DNA of 64,000 bases from Prochlorococcus sp. AG-436-C14 (GCA_003209755.1 QCPD01000003.1:1-64000); one strand, 5' to 3'. Counted from the first letter of the stretch, positions 35,820 to 47,739 are shown. Program-made: numbers and translations. The notes: a model not told the origin generated them from the sequence alone.

Positions 35820-37463
35820 ATGATTAACAAGCCATATGAAGTCATAATTATCGGTTCTGGTGCAACAGGAGGAATGGCCGCTCTCACAATGGCCAAAGCA
35901 GGCGTAAGAGCTTTAGTAATTGAAAGAGGTCCTGAGCTGGAAATCAAGCAAGCAAACGGAACAGAGCCTTGCAATATGATTCGGAGACTGATAGGAGTAA
36001 CAACTGGAAATTATCAAAATCAACCTCAACATCCAGGTTTCTGGAAATCAAATCCCTTACTATACGCAAATAAAAAAACTAATCCTTACACCCACCCACC
36101 CAAAGCTCCCTTCATGTGGACGCAGGGCAATCAAGTTGGTGGAAGAAGCCTTACTTGGGGAGGAATAACCTTAAGATTAGCTCACGAAGATTTTGAAGCT
36201 TCAAAAGCGAAAGAGTATGCCCTCGAATGGCCTATTAGTTATAAAGATCTTGATTCACATTATTCAGAAATAGAGAATTTTCTAAAAATATATGGCAACA
36301 AAGACAATCTCAATCAAATACCTGATGGTGAATATATTGGCAAGCTTCCATTCACAGAAAGCGAAACCAGATTCGCCTCCCAAATAAAAGAAAAATTAAA
36401 TCTTCCCTTTATACATTCTAGAGGCTTTGGAGCCAATAAAGATAAAACAAAATGGCCCACATATAGCAGCTTAGGTAGCACATTAAAAGAAGCCACTAGA
36501 CTAGGTAAAGTAGAAATACTTTCAAATCATATTGTTGATAAATTAGTATTGAATAAGGATAGAAAGTCTGCGAAAAGTGTTATTATAGTAAATCAAAAAA
36601 ATGGAGAGAGAAGCGAGTTAGAAAGTAAATTAATAATATTATGTTCATCAACAATCCAAACAATTAGAATTCTATTAAGTTCCGAAGAAAGTAATAATTC
36701 AAATGGTCTAATTGACCCCTCCAATTCATTAGGAAAGAACTTAATGGATCATATATCCACCTGTAGGTTTTTTACTGTCCCAATCGATAAGAATTTGAAA
36801 GATTATTCAGATAGAAATAATAATGATCTTCTAACAGGAGCTGGTAGCTTCTTTATCCCCATTGGCAGAGGACAATCAACTAAAAATAACTTTGTTGGAG
36901 GATATGGAATCTGGGGAGGAATCGATAGATTTGAACCGCCAGATGTTTTAAAAAAATATAAAGATACAAAGACTGGATTCCTTATTGGTCATGGAGAAGT
37001 ACTCCCAAATAATAAAAACACTGTTTCTCTCTCGAAGAACAAAGATCTATATGATATTTCCACACCACACATATCAATAGTTTGGCGTGAAAACGAGAAA
37101 CGAATGGTCACAGAAATGAACAGAATGATTGAACTTATTATCAATTCTGGAAATGGAAATATTATTCCAGTAAATGAGATCCTAAATATTCCATTCACCA
37201 AACAAATTCTAAGTAAATCTGTTGCTGTAAAAAACGATGCTCCACCACCAGGCTATTACATACATGAGGTAGGAGGGGCACCAATGGGAAATGATAAGGA
37301 AAATAGCGTTTTAGACAAATGGAATAGTCTATGGGAATGCAGAAATGTATTGGTAGTTGATGGAGCTTGCTGGCCTACTTCATCTTGGCAAAGCCCAACC
37401 TTAACAATGATGGCAATAACTAAAAGAGCTTGCGAAAAGGCAATTATCGACCTTAAAGGTTAA
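35820..37463 (+). CDS. GMC-family FAD oxidoreductase
   Basis: The 547-residue flavoprotein has the N-terminal dinucleotide motif IIGSGATGGMAA (10-21) and an EVGGAPMG block. The C-terminal VVDGACWPTSSWQSPTLTMMAI is the GMC signature, which houses the catalytic region. Family members oxidise alcohols, sugars or choline-like compounds. Substrate is unknown. There is no signal peptide. The gene stands alone and its stop overlaps the convergent DUF2811 gene by 11 bp. Confidence 0.85.
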   Translation: MINKPYEVIIIGSGATGGMAALTMAKAGVRALVIERGPELEIKQANGTEPCNMIRRLIGVTTGNYQNQPQHPGFWKSNPLLYANKKTNPYTHPPKAPFMWTQGNQVGGRSLTWGGITLRLAHEDFEASKAKEYALEWPISYKDLDSHYSEIENFLKIYGNKDNLNQIPDGEYIGKLPFTESETRFASQIKEKLNLPFIHSRGFGANKDKTKWPTYSSLGSTLKEATRLGKVEILSNHIVDKLVLNKDRKSAKSVIIVNQKNGERSELESKLIILCSSTIQTIRILLSSEESNNSNGLIDPSNSLGKNLMDHISTCRFFTVPIDKNLKDYSDRNNNDLLTGAGSFFIPIGRGQSTKNNFVGGYGIWGGIDRFEPPDVLKKYKDTKTGFLIGHGEVLPNNKNTVSLSKNKDLYDISTPHISIVWRENEKRMVTEMNRMIELIINSGNGNIIPVNEILNIPFTKQILSKSVAVKNDAPPPGYYIHEVGGAPMGNDKENSVLDKWNSLWECRNVLVVDGACWPTSSWQSPTLTMMAITKRACEKAIIDLKG

Positions 37464-37722
37464 AAATATCATTTAAGTATTTCTCAGTAACAGCCCTATC
37501 CTCTGAACCATTTTGAAAAAGAAAATTTGCGATAGCTGAGCTTATAAGCTTGGATTGGTTCCAATTCTCGTGTCCACTTATAAAATCTTTCATACCTACA
37601 TAAAGAGCTTCAGGAACCTCAGCCTCAAGGCTTATCGACATAAGGTCCAGATCATTTTCACAACATCTGACATCATCAGTTTTTATCTCATCAATACGAG
37701 TCTCAATTTGATTAAACTCCAT
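37453..37722 (-). CDS. DUF2811 family protein
   Basis: The 89-residue protein has the DUF2811 core: ISLEAEVPEALYVGMKDFISGHENWNQ, then AIANFLFQNGSEDRAVTEKYL near the C-terminus. The family is widespread in cyanobacteria, with unknown function. The N-terminal 28 residues are acidic and variable. It overlaps the end of the GMC gene on the other strand. Confidence 0.75.
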   Translation of the reverse strand: MEFNQIETRIDEIKTDDVRCCENDLDLMSISLEAEVPEALYVGMKDFISGHENWNQSKLISSAIANFLFQNGSEDRAVTEKYLNDIFNL

Positions 37723-37808
37723 TTCCTTTTTAAAAGCTCGAAATCTATGAGATAAGGATCTTAAATTTTCAATAAAACGTCAAAGATAAAGAAAAACTAA
37801 ACCAAAAA

Positions 37809-37891
37809 TCCGAGACAGCGGTAGACTCATTTCATATCAATGCTTCTCGGAGATTGATCCAAAGCAATATAGTTTCATCCATCTAGGATGT
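37809..37891. other. two adjacent hairpins, possible RNA element
   Basis: TCCGAGA (37809-37815) pairs with TCTCGGA (37845-37851), and CATCC pairs with GGATG at about 37877-37891. Together they make two closely spaced stems in the 386-bp spacer before the cobaltochelatase gene. No known RNA family is recognised. Confidence 0.25.
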
Positions 37892-38069
37892 CTAAGTGTA
37901 AATTACTATTAATATATCTATTGAATCCCACAAGTCCTTCACAAAAACTAGAGTTTTGGTTTTTTGTAGTGGAAAACTCTTCACTAGTTGTGGAAATCAC
38001 TTGGGGAAAATAGCTGAAACTAAACATTAAGAAAATGTATAAATAACGAGTCCCTTGCGTCGCAAGCAA
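37875..38069 (-). CDS. possible small secreted peptide (64 aa)
   Basis: The frame begins MLATQGTRYLYIFLMFSFSY and continues with a polar part, which could be a signal sequence plus short mature region (residues about 25-64, one Cys). No ribosome site or family is recognised. It overlaps the second hairpin noted nearby, so it may be chance. Confidence 0.3.
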   Translation of the reverse strand: MLATQGTRYLYIFLMFSFSYFPQVISTTSEEFSTTKNQNSSFCEGLVGFNRYINSNLHLDILDG

Positions 38070-38108
38070 GAAAGAGACAAATGATTCTTTATTTTAAACC
38101 TATTTTTT

Positions 38109-39122
38109 TTAGATTTGGCTTTTATTAAAAGAGCGAAGCGTGACAGGTCCTAAAGGATGCTCAGCATGTGGATAAGGAAAATGTTCATGAGAGTGTTCAT
38201 GAGATTTATTTTCTGAGCAAATGTCTATACAACCTTCAACATGCTCATGATGACTGATTTGTTTATATCCAACCTCATTTTCAAACCCTAATAAATTAGA
38301 ACGATATTTGCATAAAGCACAATTCATAAAATTCTCTCCATTAAAAACTTCTTGAATTCTTTCCAAAAAAGTATCAATAACTAAATCATGGTCAGATAAG
38401 TAACTTGCGTTTAAAAACTGTATATCAGGATTATCATTTGCAACTTTCATAGAATGGTCTTTAACACGATTTACCAAAACTCCAGAGAAAAGAAAATAAG
38501 GAAAGAGAACTACTCTTTTAAATCCTAATTTAAGAGCATTTCTCAGGCCAGGATCAACAAGAGGGAATGTTACTCCTGAAAAAACTGTTTCTCCCCATCC
38601 AAAACCAAATCCCTCAACGAGCATCCTTGTAATCTTGCAAACATTTGAATTAGCATCTGGGTCTGATGCCCCCCTCCCTGCTACGACAAGTAATGTTTCA
38701 GAAATAGGAAATATTGGATTACTATCGATTACTTCTTGAATTCTTGCACCTGCTGCTCCAATCATCAAAGAATTTAGGCCAAGCTCCCTGCCATATTGAA
38801 TGGGAAGTCCGTTTTCAGCAGAGTATTTATTCAAAACCGCAGGGATATCATTTTTAGTATGTCCTGCAGCAAATAACATAGCGGGAAGAGCAATTACTTT
38901 CTCCACTCCCATATTTCTAAGTTGATCTAAGGCCTCACTGATTATTGGTCGATTAAATTCGAGGAATCCGAACTCAACTGGAATATTAGGTATTCTAGAT
39001 TTTATTTTGTTGACTACCTTAATGAACTCCTCTACTGCTTGAGGATCTCTACTGCCATGTCCGCATAAAACAATTCCAATATTAGATGGATATTTATTAT
39101 TAATTGATGCAGAGGAAATCAA
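38109..39122 (-). CDS. cbiX: sirohydrochlorin cobaltochelatase CbiX
   Basis: The 337-residue long-form CbiX inserts cobalt into sirohydrochlorin for cobalamin synthesis. Two class-II chelatase halves are seen. The first has LCGHGSRDPQAVEEF and LPAMLFAAGHTKNDIP; the second has LLVVAGRGASDPDANSN and VVLFPYFLFSGVLVNRV. The C-terminus has a CALCKYR Cys pair and a His-rich tail (HHEHVEGC, HEHSHEHFPYPHAEH) for metal storage or delivery. It is adjacent to a divergent FAD oxidase. Ferrochelation for siroheme is an alternative role. Confidence 0.88.
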   Translation of the reverse strand: MISSASINNKYPSNIGIVLCGHGSRDPQAVEEFIKVVNKIKSRIPNIPVEFGFLEFNRPIISEALDQLRNMGVEKVIALPAMLFAAGHTKNDIPAVLNKYSAENGLPIQYGRELGLNSLMIGAAGARIQEVIDSNPIFPISETLLVVAGRGASDPDANSNVCKITRMLVEGFGFGWGETVFSGVTFPLVDPGLRNALKLGFKRVVLFPYFLFSGVLVNRVKDHSMKVANDNPDIQFLNASYLSDHDLVIDTFLERIQEVFNGENFMNCALCKYRSNLLGFENEVGYKQISHHEHVEGCIDICSENKSHEHSHEHFPYPHAEHPLGPVTLRSFNKSQI

Positions 39123-39210
39123 AACGTTTTTAGCTAATAATCTACTTTAATTGAATATAGTTTTATAAAATATCAACTTAAGAAATTCATTATAGAAAAA
39201 GGAGCAGATT

Positions 39211-40476
39211 ATTAAAAATTCAATATCACTACAAAATCAAAATTCCAACGATAGTAATGTCCTTGGGGTTTTTGAAGCTGTTAACTCAGATTTTTTCCAA
39301 TCACTACGGTCATCTAAACAAACTTCCAAACCATTTTTAGTTTCTAGTGGAGGAACTACAAGCAGAGCAGCCGCAGATAAACATTGGATTTTAGACCTAA
39401 GAAAAAACTACCAAGAAATATCTTTTGATTTAGAAAAAAAGCATGTAGAAATTGAGACTGGGGTAACGATGGGAGAGTTATCCTCTTTTTTAAAAAAACA
39501 TAAAAGAAGTTTTCCAATTGGTTTGTCTGGAAAAACAGGAATGGGATACATCTTGACCGGTGGTATAAGTCCACTGAGTAGAAGCAACGGATTAGCAATA
39601 GATCAAATCTTAGAGATTAAAGGTTTTTGGGGAAATGGCAAAGAATTTCATTTGTTTCGACCAAACACAAAATTAGAATCAAATTTTGAATGGAAAGCTC
39701 TTTGTGGAGCAGCTATATTTCTTGGCATAATCACAAGTGTAAAGTTAAAAACTCAGCCATTAAGAAAACTATTAAGTTGGACCGCAAATCTTTCATTTTC
39801 TCAGCTATCTGAATGTATTAATCAAGCAGAAAGTTGGCCTAATTCGCTTAGCTTTCAATGGATATGTGGAGAAGATATTTTTGCTCATGCAATTGGTGAA
39901 ATTAAAAACAGCGCTGATGAATCCATATTGATTAATTTATTAGAAAGGTTGCCATTCTCTAGAAATCGAGTCATCAATAAATTCTCCGATATGAACTCTT
40001 TACCAAACTTAAGCCTAGGAAATAATAAAAATAATAATTCAAACCATTCCGAAGTTCTTGGTTTGCTGGGTCCTGCTTGGCAAGAGAATAATCCACAAGT
40101 ATTAAAAATCCTCAAGGAGTTAATGAATAAAAGACCTAACAAAAATTGTTATATAGCTTCTCAACAACTAGGAGGTTTAACACATTTAAATGATCTTGAT
40201 ACTTCATTTATTCATCGTGATGCGATTTGGAAACCTTGGATTAATGGGGCTTGGGAAGCATACGATCAATCAAAGAGAAAAAGAGCCCTTGAATGGATGA
40301 AGGAGTGTTGGAATAATCTAGAATTTATATGCCCTGGTGTGCATCTTGCGCAAATACACCCACATTTAGAATGGCATGAAAAAGAATTATCATCAGCATT
40401 CAAAGATTGGCTCCCAAAATTAAAAGAAATCAAAGCCATTCATGATCCAAGAAATATAATGCCCCCCTTAAAATAA
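39211..40476 (+). CDS. FAD-linked oxidase (PCMH-type FAD domain)
   Basis: The FAD-binding-4 fold is encoded from 39211, not from the first internal ATG at 39469. The region in between, in the same frame, contains PFLVSSGGTTSRAAADK (FAD pyrophosphate loop) and HVEIETGVTMGEL. The start is inferred to be ATT at 39208 or 39211, because AAGGAG (39199-39204) lies 3-6 nt upstream and no ATG/GTG/TTG occurs between the upstream TAG (39193) and 39469. Length is about 421 residues, ending HPHLEWHEKELSSAF. Family members oxidise sugars, lactones or hydroxy acids; substrate unknown. Confidence 0.82.
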   Translation: MKNSISLQNQNSNDSNVLGVFEAVNSDFFQSLRSSKQTSKPFLVSSGGTTSRAAADKHWILDLRKNYQEISFDLEKKHVEIETGVTMGELSSFLKKHKRSFPIGLSGKTGMGYILTGGISPLSRSNGLAIDQILEIKGFWGNGKEFHLFRPNTKLESNFEWKALCGAAIFLGIITSVKLKTQPLRKLLSWTANLSFSQLSECINQAESWPNSLSFQWICGEDIFAHAIGEIKNSADESILINLLERLPFSRNRVINKFSDMNSLPNLSLGNNKNNNSNHSEVLGLLGPAWQENNPQVLKILKELMNKRPNKNCYIASQQLGGLTHLNDLDTSFIHRDAIWKPWINGAWEAYDQSKRKRALEWMKECWNNLEFICPGVHLAQIHPHLEWHEKELSSAFKDWLPKLKEIKAIHDPRNIMPPLK

Positions 40477-40528
40477 AATAGTCAAAAAATCTTTAGCAGA
40501 AATCTAAGTACTTATAAATCCTAGAAAT

Positions 40529-41422
40529 TTAGACACTTAAGCTTACACGTTGATAACAGAACCACAACCATTGTTGAAATAATAAGTTTCTATGTGATCT
40601 CCATGAAGTATTTGATTTGATCAAATCAAAATTTTCTGGAGGTGGGACATCGCCTCTTTTCTTATCTCTTTCCATCTCAGATTTCAATCGATCAACATTA
40701 TATTCTGGATGTCCTAAATGCATTAATTGTCTTTGGTCAGGTGTTTCGAAAATTGTATATCCTACTTTTTCGCCATGCGCCAATAATCTTAGCTTGCCTT
40801 TTTGTTCTGCTTTTTCCATTTCAATATCAGCTAAGCCAGCATGCCTGCTTTGGGGACATAGAAACTCATCGTCTTGTGTTCCCATTAAAGAATGACCAGG
40901 TACAAGACTCCTCATTGGATATACACCAAAAAGCTTTTTATTAAAATTACTTTTCTCAACCCCTGCCATATATGCCATTGCAAAACCAGCCCAACACAAT
41001 CCTAGGGTACTTGCGCATTTTAATTTTGCTTCCTCAATTAGATTTACTAATTCCTTCCAATAATGAACTTCTTCAAACGGAAGATGCTCAACAGGTGCTC
41101 CAGTAATAATCAACCCATCAAGAGCAGTTGGAGACATTGCCTTCTCCCAATGAACATATAAGTTTTTTAGATGTTCTAAATCCCAAGTTCTGTATGAATG
41201 AGATTTTAATCTTATCCATATAGGTTCTATTTGTAGAGGAGAAAGTCCTAAAGGGTGCAATAAATTAAATTCATATTGTTTTCCCAACGGCATAATATTT
41301 AATATCCCAATCCTAAGAGGTCTAATATCCTGTCTTTCTGCTAATTCAGGCTCAATCCATGAAATATGATTTTTTTCAATTGATGAAATTTTATGATAAC
41401 TACGAGGAAGTATTAAAGCCAT
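40529..41422 (-). CDS. metA: MetA-family homoserine O-acyltransferase, acetyl-type
   Basis: The 297-residue enzyme acylates homoserine. The catalytic Cys is C143 in TLGLCWAG, with LGVYPM-like and GHPEYN blocks downstream. The donor-selecting position, known to be Gly in E. coli MetA (succinyl) and Glu in B. cereus MetA (acetyl), is Glu112 in ITGAPVEHLPFEEV. O-acetylhomoserine is therefore the predicted product, matching the adjacent sulfhydrylase 22 bp upstream. Gene names for this type vary. Confidence 0.9.
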   Translation of the reverse strand: MALILPRSYHKISSIEKNHISWIEPELAERQDIRPLRIGILNIMPLGKQYEFNLLHPLGLSPLQIEPIWIRLKSHSYRTWDLEHLKNLYVHWEKAMSPTALDGLIITGAPVEHLPFEEVHYWKELVNLIEEAKLKCASTLGLCWAGFAMAYMAGVEKSNFNKKLFGVYPMRSLVPGHSLMGTQDDEFLCPQSRHAGLADIEMEKAEQKGKLRLLAHGEKVGYTIFETPDQRQLMHLGHPEYNVDRLKSEMERDKKRGDVPPPENFDLIKSNTSWRSHRNLLFQQWLWFCYQRVSLSV

Positions 41423-41444
41423 ATCTATAAACCTCCTTGGGAAA

Positions 41445-43519
<2,075 letters not shown>

Positions 43520-43572
43520 AAGAAAAAGTAAATATCAACTTTACTTTAGTGCAAGTTGGTGTTAGCGAAACC

Positions 43573-44736
43573 CTAAACAATTTTTTGTACATCTGAGACA
43601 AAAGTTGGGTTTGAAGAAATCCCAATTTCATGAAGTGAGTTTGACAAAGCAGGGATTTTAGTAACGAAACTAGAAAGTAATTGGAATTGAACCTCTGCTC
43701 TATATAGATTGTGAGTTTTATATTTTATTTTAAAGTACCTATTTGATTGTAAAAAGTCATTGAGAAATCTAATAGTTAATTCAACTATTATCATATAAAT
43801 AAATTCGGGTAGGAGTCCAAAGCGATAATCACCCTTTTGATCAGATATTGAGAAATAGCCTTTGAGAAAATAATTAAAAGAATTAATATCAAAGGATACA
43901 TTATCTATCCTATCTGGATCCTCGCCAGCTAAATTACAAATTGAACGAATACAATCTGCTAAATCAGTAAGTAAATAACCAGAAGAGACAGTATCTAGGT
44001 CAATCAAAGAAACAACATATTTTGATTGTATATCAAAAAGAAAATTACTTAGCTTTGGATCACCATGAATAACACTATGTTCTATTGAGGTTTTCTTTAA
44101 ATACCCCAGTATTAATTCAACATAGGCAATGTGATTAGATATACTAAAGATTAAATTTTGAACTCTTCTATTTACCTTTTCATCTAGCTTCATAAAATTA
44201 TAATTTTTACGGATCATATTAAATTGGTTTATGAAGTGCTTTATATTATGAAAGTTTTGAATACTATTTTCAAATTTTTTATAATCCAGATCGGAGCAAG
44301 ATAAATGAAACTTAGCGAGACCAATACCTACTTGATGCGCTATTTTTTTGTCTTCTAAAATATCAAAGCCAAAAGTATTATCTATATATACCATAGCTCT
44401 CCAGAATTCGGAATCAAAAGAAAAAGTGAAAAGATTATTAGATTGACACCTAATTAAACTAGGGACTTCCCATCTATGATTATCAAAGTAGAGTTGATTA
44501 TTATTTATTTTTTTTTCAATATGATCTGTTATTAATTTGTGATTGGTATTAACTATATCATGAGATTCAAATATATTACTTAGACATTGTAAAATAAATT
44601 TAGACTTTTTACCATTATTTAAATGTTCAATAATATACGTTTTATTTATAAGGCCAGAATCAATTAGGTCTATGTTTAAAACTTGACTATTAAAAAAATA
44701 ATTGTGTGTAATGAAATTAATTTTTTTTAAATCCAT
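43573..44736 (-). CDS. APH-fold kinase, N-acetylhexosamine kinase-like
   Basis: The 387-residue protein has the aminoglycoside/choline kinase fold. The catalytic loop HGDPKLSNFLFD (224-235, D226) and the metal-binding LIDLDTVSSGYLLTDLADC (244-262) are seen. The H-x-D-x-K-x-x-N plus IDLDT combination is that of NahK-type sugar kinases. It probably phosphorylates a sugar or small alcohol. It follows the Rossmann-like gene by 10 bp in one operon. Other small-molecule kinases of this fold cannot be excluded. Confidence 0.7.
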   Translation of the reverse strand: MDLKKINFITHNYFFNSQVLNIDLIDSGLINKTYIIEHLNNGKKSKFILQCLSNIFESHDIVNTNHKLITDHIEKKINNNQLYFDNHRWEVPSLIRCQSNNLFTFSFDSEFWRAMVYIDNTFGFDILEDKKIAHQVGIGLAKFHLSCSDLDYKKFENSIQNFHNIKHFINQFNMIRKNYNFMKLDEKVNRRVQNLIFSISNHIAYVELILGYLKKTSIEHSVIHGDPKLSNFLFDIQSKYVVSLIDLDTVSSGYLLTDLADCIRSICNLAGEDPDRIDNVSFDINSFNYFLKGYFSISDQKGDYRFGLLPEFIYMIIVELTIRFLNDFLQSNRYFKIKYKTHNLYRAEVQFQLLSSFVTKIPALSNSLHEIGISSNPTFVSDVQKIV

Positions 44737-44746
44737 AGAATATATT

Positions 44747-46288
44747 CTATAAATTAGACTCCATTAAATAATGTTCTATATAATCAATAACTCTATTATG
44801 AATTGGCTTATCTGCGGATTCTAGTGGATTACAAAAATCAATATCATTTGATTTAAAAAACAAACCATCTTGATCAGTTAATGATTTTGTTATAAAGTCA
44901 ATTGAAGTTTTTAAATGAAAATTGTTAAGAGAATCAGATATTTTCTTGCTCTGTATTGACTGAACAGATTCTTGACAATAATTAGCTAATTGACGACTAC
45001 TTGTCATGACATTATAAATATCTGATTTAATGACTGAGGGTCCCATTATACACATATATAAAAGATTTATCATTGAGGAATTATTCAAAGGTATTGAATA
45101 TTTTCTTAAGATATGTGGCCAATATTTTAAAGAATTTATTCCTTCTAAAGCCCCACGTTTTAGACCAGAGTTTTCACACCATTCTATAAACTCATCTACA
45201 CCTTTTGGACATCTTTTACACTCAATCATCTTCTTAGCGAGAACTTCACCAGCTTGAAAATTCCTGGTTGGTTTACCACTAACAGGTAACATCATGCTCC
45301 CTCTCACGTCGGCGACCATCGCAGTCAACTGACTAAAGGTATGATCTCTTACTTGAACAAAATCCCCATCCTTCAGAAAGGAAGCCTCTATGCGTTGAAC
45401 GCCATATCCAAGTTCAGTAATAGGAAAAGGTTGCTTAGTATATAAATTCTTTCTATCTTTACGACACATGGAAACGTATGCAGCCTGATCTAGGCATTGG
45501 TCTAATAATAGAGTTAACAAAGTTGGTAATAACCCAGGATTATTCTTATGAAAGGTATGACCAAAACCAGCTAAAATTGAGGATATATTTTTAGAAGCTT
45601 TTATATATTGACCTTCAACGTTATGTATACCTGCAGAAACTTGAATATTTGGTGAAATTTTATTTAATAATTTCGCACCTAATATTGCATTCATAGCGTC
45701 TGGATGACAAAAATTTGCTGTAAAACTATCTAATGGATTACGAAGTGCTCCGTGTCGATGAAATCCTGAAAAGAAAGCTAGATTATTAACTTTTTCGCAC
45801 AAGACATAGGATTCATTCAAGCTGTTGTCATAGCAAAATGATCCAACCAAGCATGAAATTAAAACATTTTCACGATTAAGCTTTTTTCTAAGTTTAAATG
45901 CTAAGTTAACGTCGTTTATTATATGCTTACTATTTGAACTCAAAACAACTAATTCACAATTAATTATTAAATCCTCAAGTGTATTATATCTTCCTGATTG
46001 ATTATCATTTTTAATTGCCATAGATTCAATCTTATTTCTTATACCGTTATCCATTTCAAAAATATCTATATCTGAAAAAGCCCCAAAAAGTTCTCTACCG
46101 TATCTAGGAGCTAAAAGAATGTTTAAACCTTCATTTTGCAAAGCACAGTTATAGGCAAGAGAAGCTGGATACAAGCCCACGCTATAAAATCCTACTTTTC
46201 CATTCAAAACCTCTCTGATTCTTTTAGCTATTGGCTCACTTGAATAAGGCTCAGTAAAGAAGCTATTACTTAAATTCTTTTCAAGCAC
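44747..46288 (-). CDS. unknown protein, Rossmann-like N-terminus
   Basis: The 513-residue protein starts GKVGFYSVGLYPASLAYNCALQNEGLNILLAPRYGRELFGAF, a strand-loop-helix with Gly/Ala spacing that looks dinucleotide-binding but with a non-classical loop (GLYPAS). The middle holds LVVLSSNSKHI and FFSGFHRHGALRN. No named family is recognised. It is upstream of, and 10 bp from, the NahK-like kinase and divergent from the StpA-like phosphatase. A dehydrogenase role is inference only. Confidence 0.6.
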   Translation of the reverse strand: MLEKNLSNSFFTEPYSSEPIAKRIREVLNGKVGFYSVGLYPASLAYNCALQNEGLNILLAPRYGRELFGAFSDIDIFEMDNGIRNKIESMAIKNDNQSGRYNTLEDLIINCELVVLSSNSKHIINDVNLAFKLRKKLNRENVLISCLVGSFCYDNSLNESYVLCEKVNNLAFFSGFHRHGALRNPLDSFTANFCHPDAMNAILGAKLLNKISPNIQVSAGIHNVEGQYIKASKNISSILAGFGHTFHKNNPGLLPTLLTLLLDQCLDQAAYVSMCRKDRKNLYTKQPFPITELGYGVQRIEASFLKDGDFVQVRDHTFSQLTAMVADVRGSMMLPVSGKPTRNFQAGEVLAKKMIECKRCPKGVDEFIEWCENSGLKRGALEGINSLKYWPHILRKYSIPLNNSSMINLLYMCIMGPSVIKSDIYNVMTSSRQLANYCQESVQSIQSKKISDSLNNFHLKTSIDFITKSLTDQDGLFFKSNDIDFCNPLESADKPIHNRVIDYIEHYLMESNL

Positions 46289-46450
46289 AGTTTATTTGCA
46301 TTCAATTACATTATATACAAAAATAAGAAATTTATAAAAAGACTTTTTATAATGCTAAAAATATACCTATATGCGTATTTAAGAATAAGTCCTATAAAGA
46401 AAGTGTATATTTAATGAACTAGAGTAAACTAATAATTAAAGTCTTCTTTT

Positions 46451-47650
46451 ATGAAAATGTATAAGACAAAAGAAGAAGTTATTAATACAATAATAAATGA
46501 AAAAAATATTCTTATAGTACAAGATCTTGATGGTGTATGCATTCCACTAGTACAAGACCCCCTCAAAAGAGAGCTCAATAAAGAATATGTGAAGGACGTT
46601 TCAAGATTAAGAGAGAAGTTTGCAGTTCTAACCTGCGGGGAGCATGAAGGCAGAAGGGGCGTTAACCGTTTAGTAGAAAAGGCACTTAATTCAAAGACAA
46701 CAGCAAAAGAAAATGGCTTTTATTTACCTGGCCTTGCGGCGTGTGGAGTTGAATTTCAAGACAGGTTTAGTAATTTATCTCATCCAGGGCTAAAAGATAA
46801 TGAGATTAACTTTTTAGCAGAAGTTCCAAAGATGATGCGATCAATGTTAACTAATGAATTGAAAAAATTCTTACCAAATCTTTCAGATGAATTAAGAAAT
46901 AAATTAATTGATGTAGCTGTATGTGATACTCGCTTTACTCCCACTTTAAACTTTAATGAGATTTTTAACTACGTTAAAAATGATTTTCAAAAAGTAAAAG
47001 ATTTGCAATTAATTATGGAAAAAATAATGAATAATTTACTAGAAGATTCTAAAAATTATGGTTTAGATAATTCTTTTTATTTACATTTAATGCCAAATCT
47101 AGGGATAAGAGATGGCAAAGAAATAATGAAATATTCAAATCATAATGAATTCGGTACAACAGATATTCAGTTCATTATCAAGGGTGCAATAAAAGAAGCA
47201 GGTCTTTTATTTCTATTAAATAAATACATAGCAAACAAAACTGGCGTATATCCTTTCGGTGAAAATTACAACGTCAGGAATGCCCCAAAGACACATAATG
47301 AATTAATAGAACTATGCATAGATAAAATTCCTCGCAATCAAATGCCACTGCTAATAGGTGTTGGCGATACAGTAACCTCGGTTAAAGATAATAAAGATAA
47401 TTCTTGGTTAAGAGGTGGAAGTGATAGAGGTTTCCTAACATTGATACAAAGCTTGGGAGAATCATATAAGAAAGAGAATCAAGTTGTATTTGTTAACAGC
47501 TGCAACGATCAGGTATTAAGGCCAAGGATTAATGGAACTGATATGACAGGCATTAGTGATCCCAATGATGATTTAAAATTCAATATGATTATTAATGACG
47601 GTCCAAAAGAATATATAGAGTGGTTTAAACAATTAGCTAGTTACTTTTAG
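46451..47650 (+). CDS. stpA: StpA-type (glucosylglycerol-3-phosphatase-like) HAD phosphatase
   Basis: The 399-residue protein shows the HAD nucleophile pair in VQDLDGVCIPL (D25, D27) and the family-specific LTCGEHEGRRGVNRLVEKAL block. IGVGDTVTSVKDNKDN provides later metal ligands. In Synechocystis, StpA/GgpP dephosphorylates glucosylglycerol phosphate for salt tolerance. No GgpS-type synthase is in this window, so the substrate may differ. It is divergent from the kinase/Rossmann operon over a 162-bp spacer. Confidence 0.8.
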   Translation: MKMYKTKEEVINTIINEKNILIVQDLDGVCIPLVQDPLKRELNKEYVKDVSRLREKFAVLTCGEHEGRRGVNRLVEKALNSKTTAKENGFYLPGLAACGVEFQDRFSNLSHPGLKDNEINFLAEVPKMMRSMLTNELKKFLPNLSDELRNKLIDVAVCDTRFTPTLNFNEIFNYVKNDFQKVKDLQLIMEKIMNNLLEDSKNYGLDNSFYLHLMPNLGIRDGKEIMKYSNHNEFGTTDIQFIIKGAIKEAGLLFLLNKYIANKTGVYPFGENYNVRNAPKTHNELIELCIDKIPRNQMPLLIGVGDTVTSVKDNKDNSWLRGGSDRGFLTLIQSLGESYKKENQVVFVNSCNDQVLRPRINGTDMTGISDPNDDLKFNMIINDGPKEYIEWFKQLASYF

Positions 47651-47739
47651 CTTATTAGTAAAGACATTTTTAAAAAATTCGCACTTAGATAAATATTTTA
47701 ACTATAATAATTTGTGATGTTAGCTATATATAGATCTCT

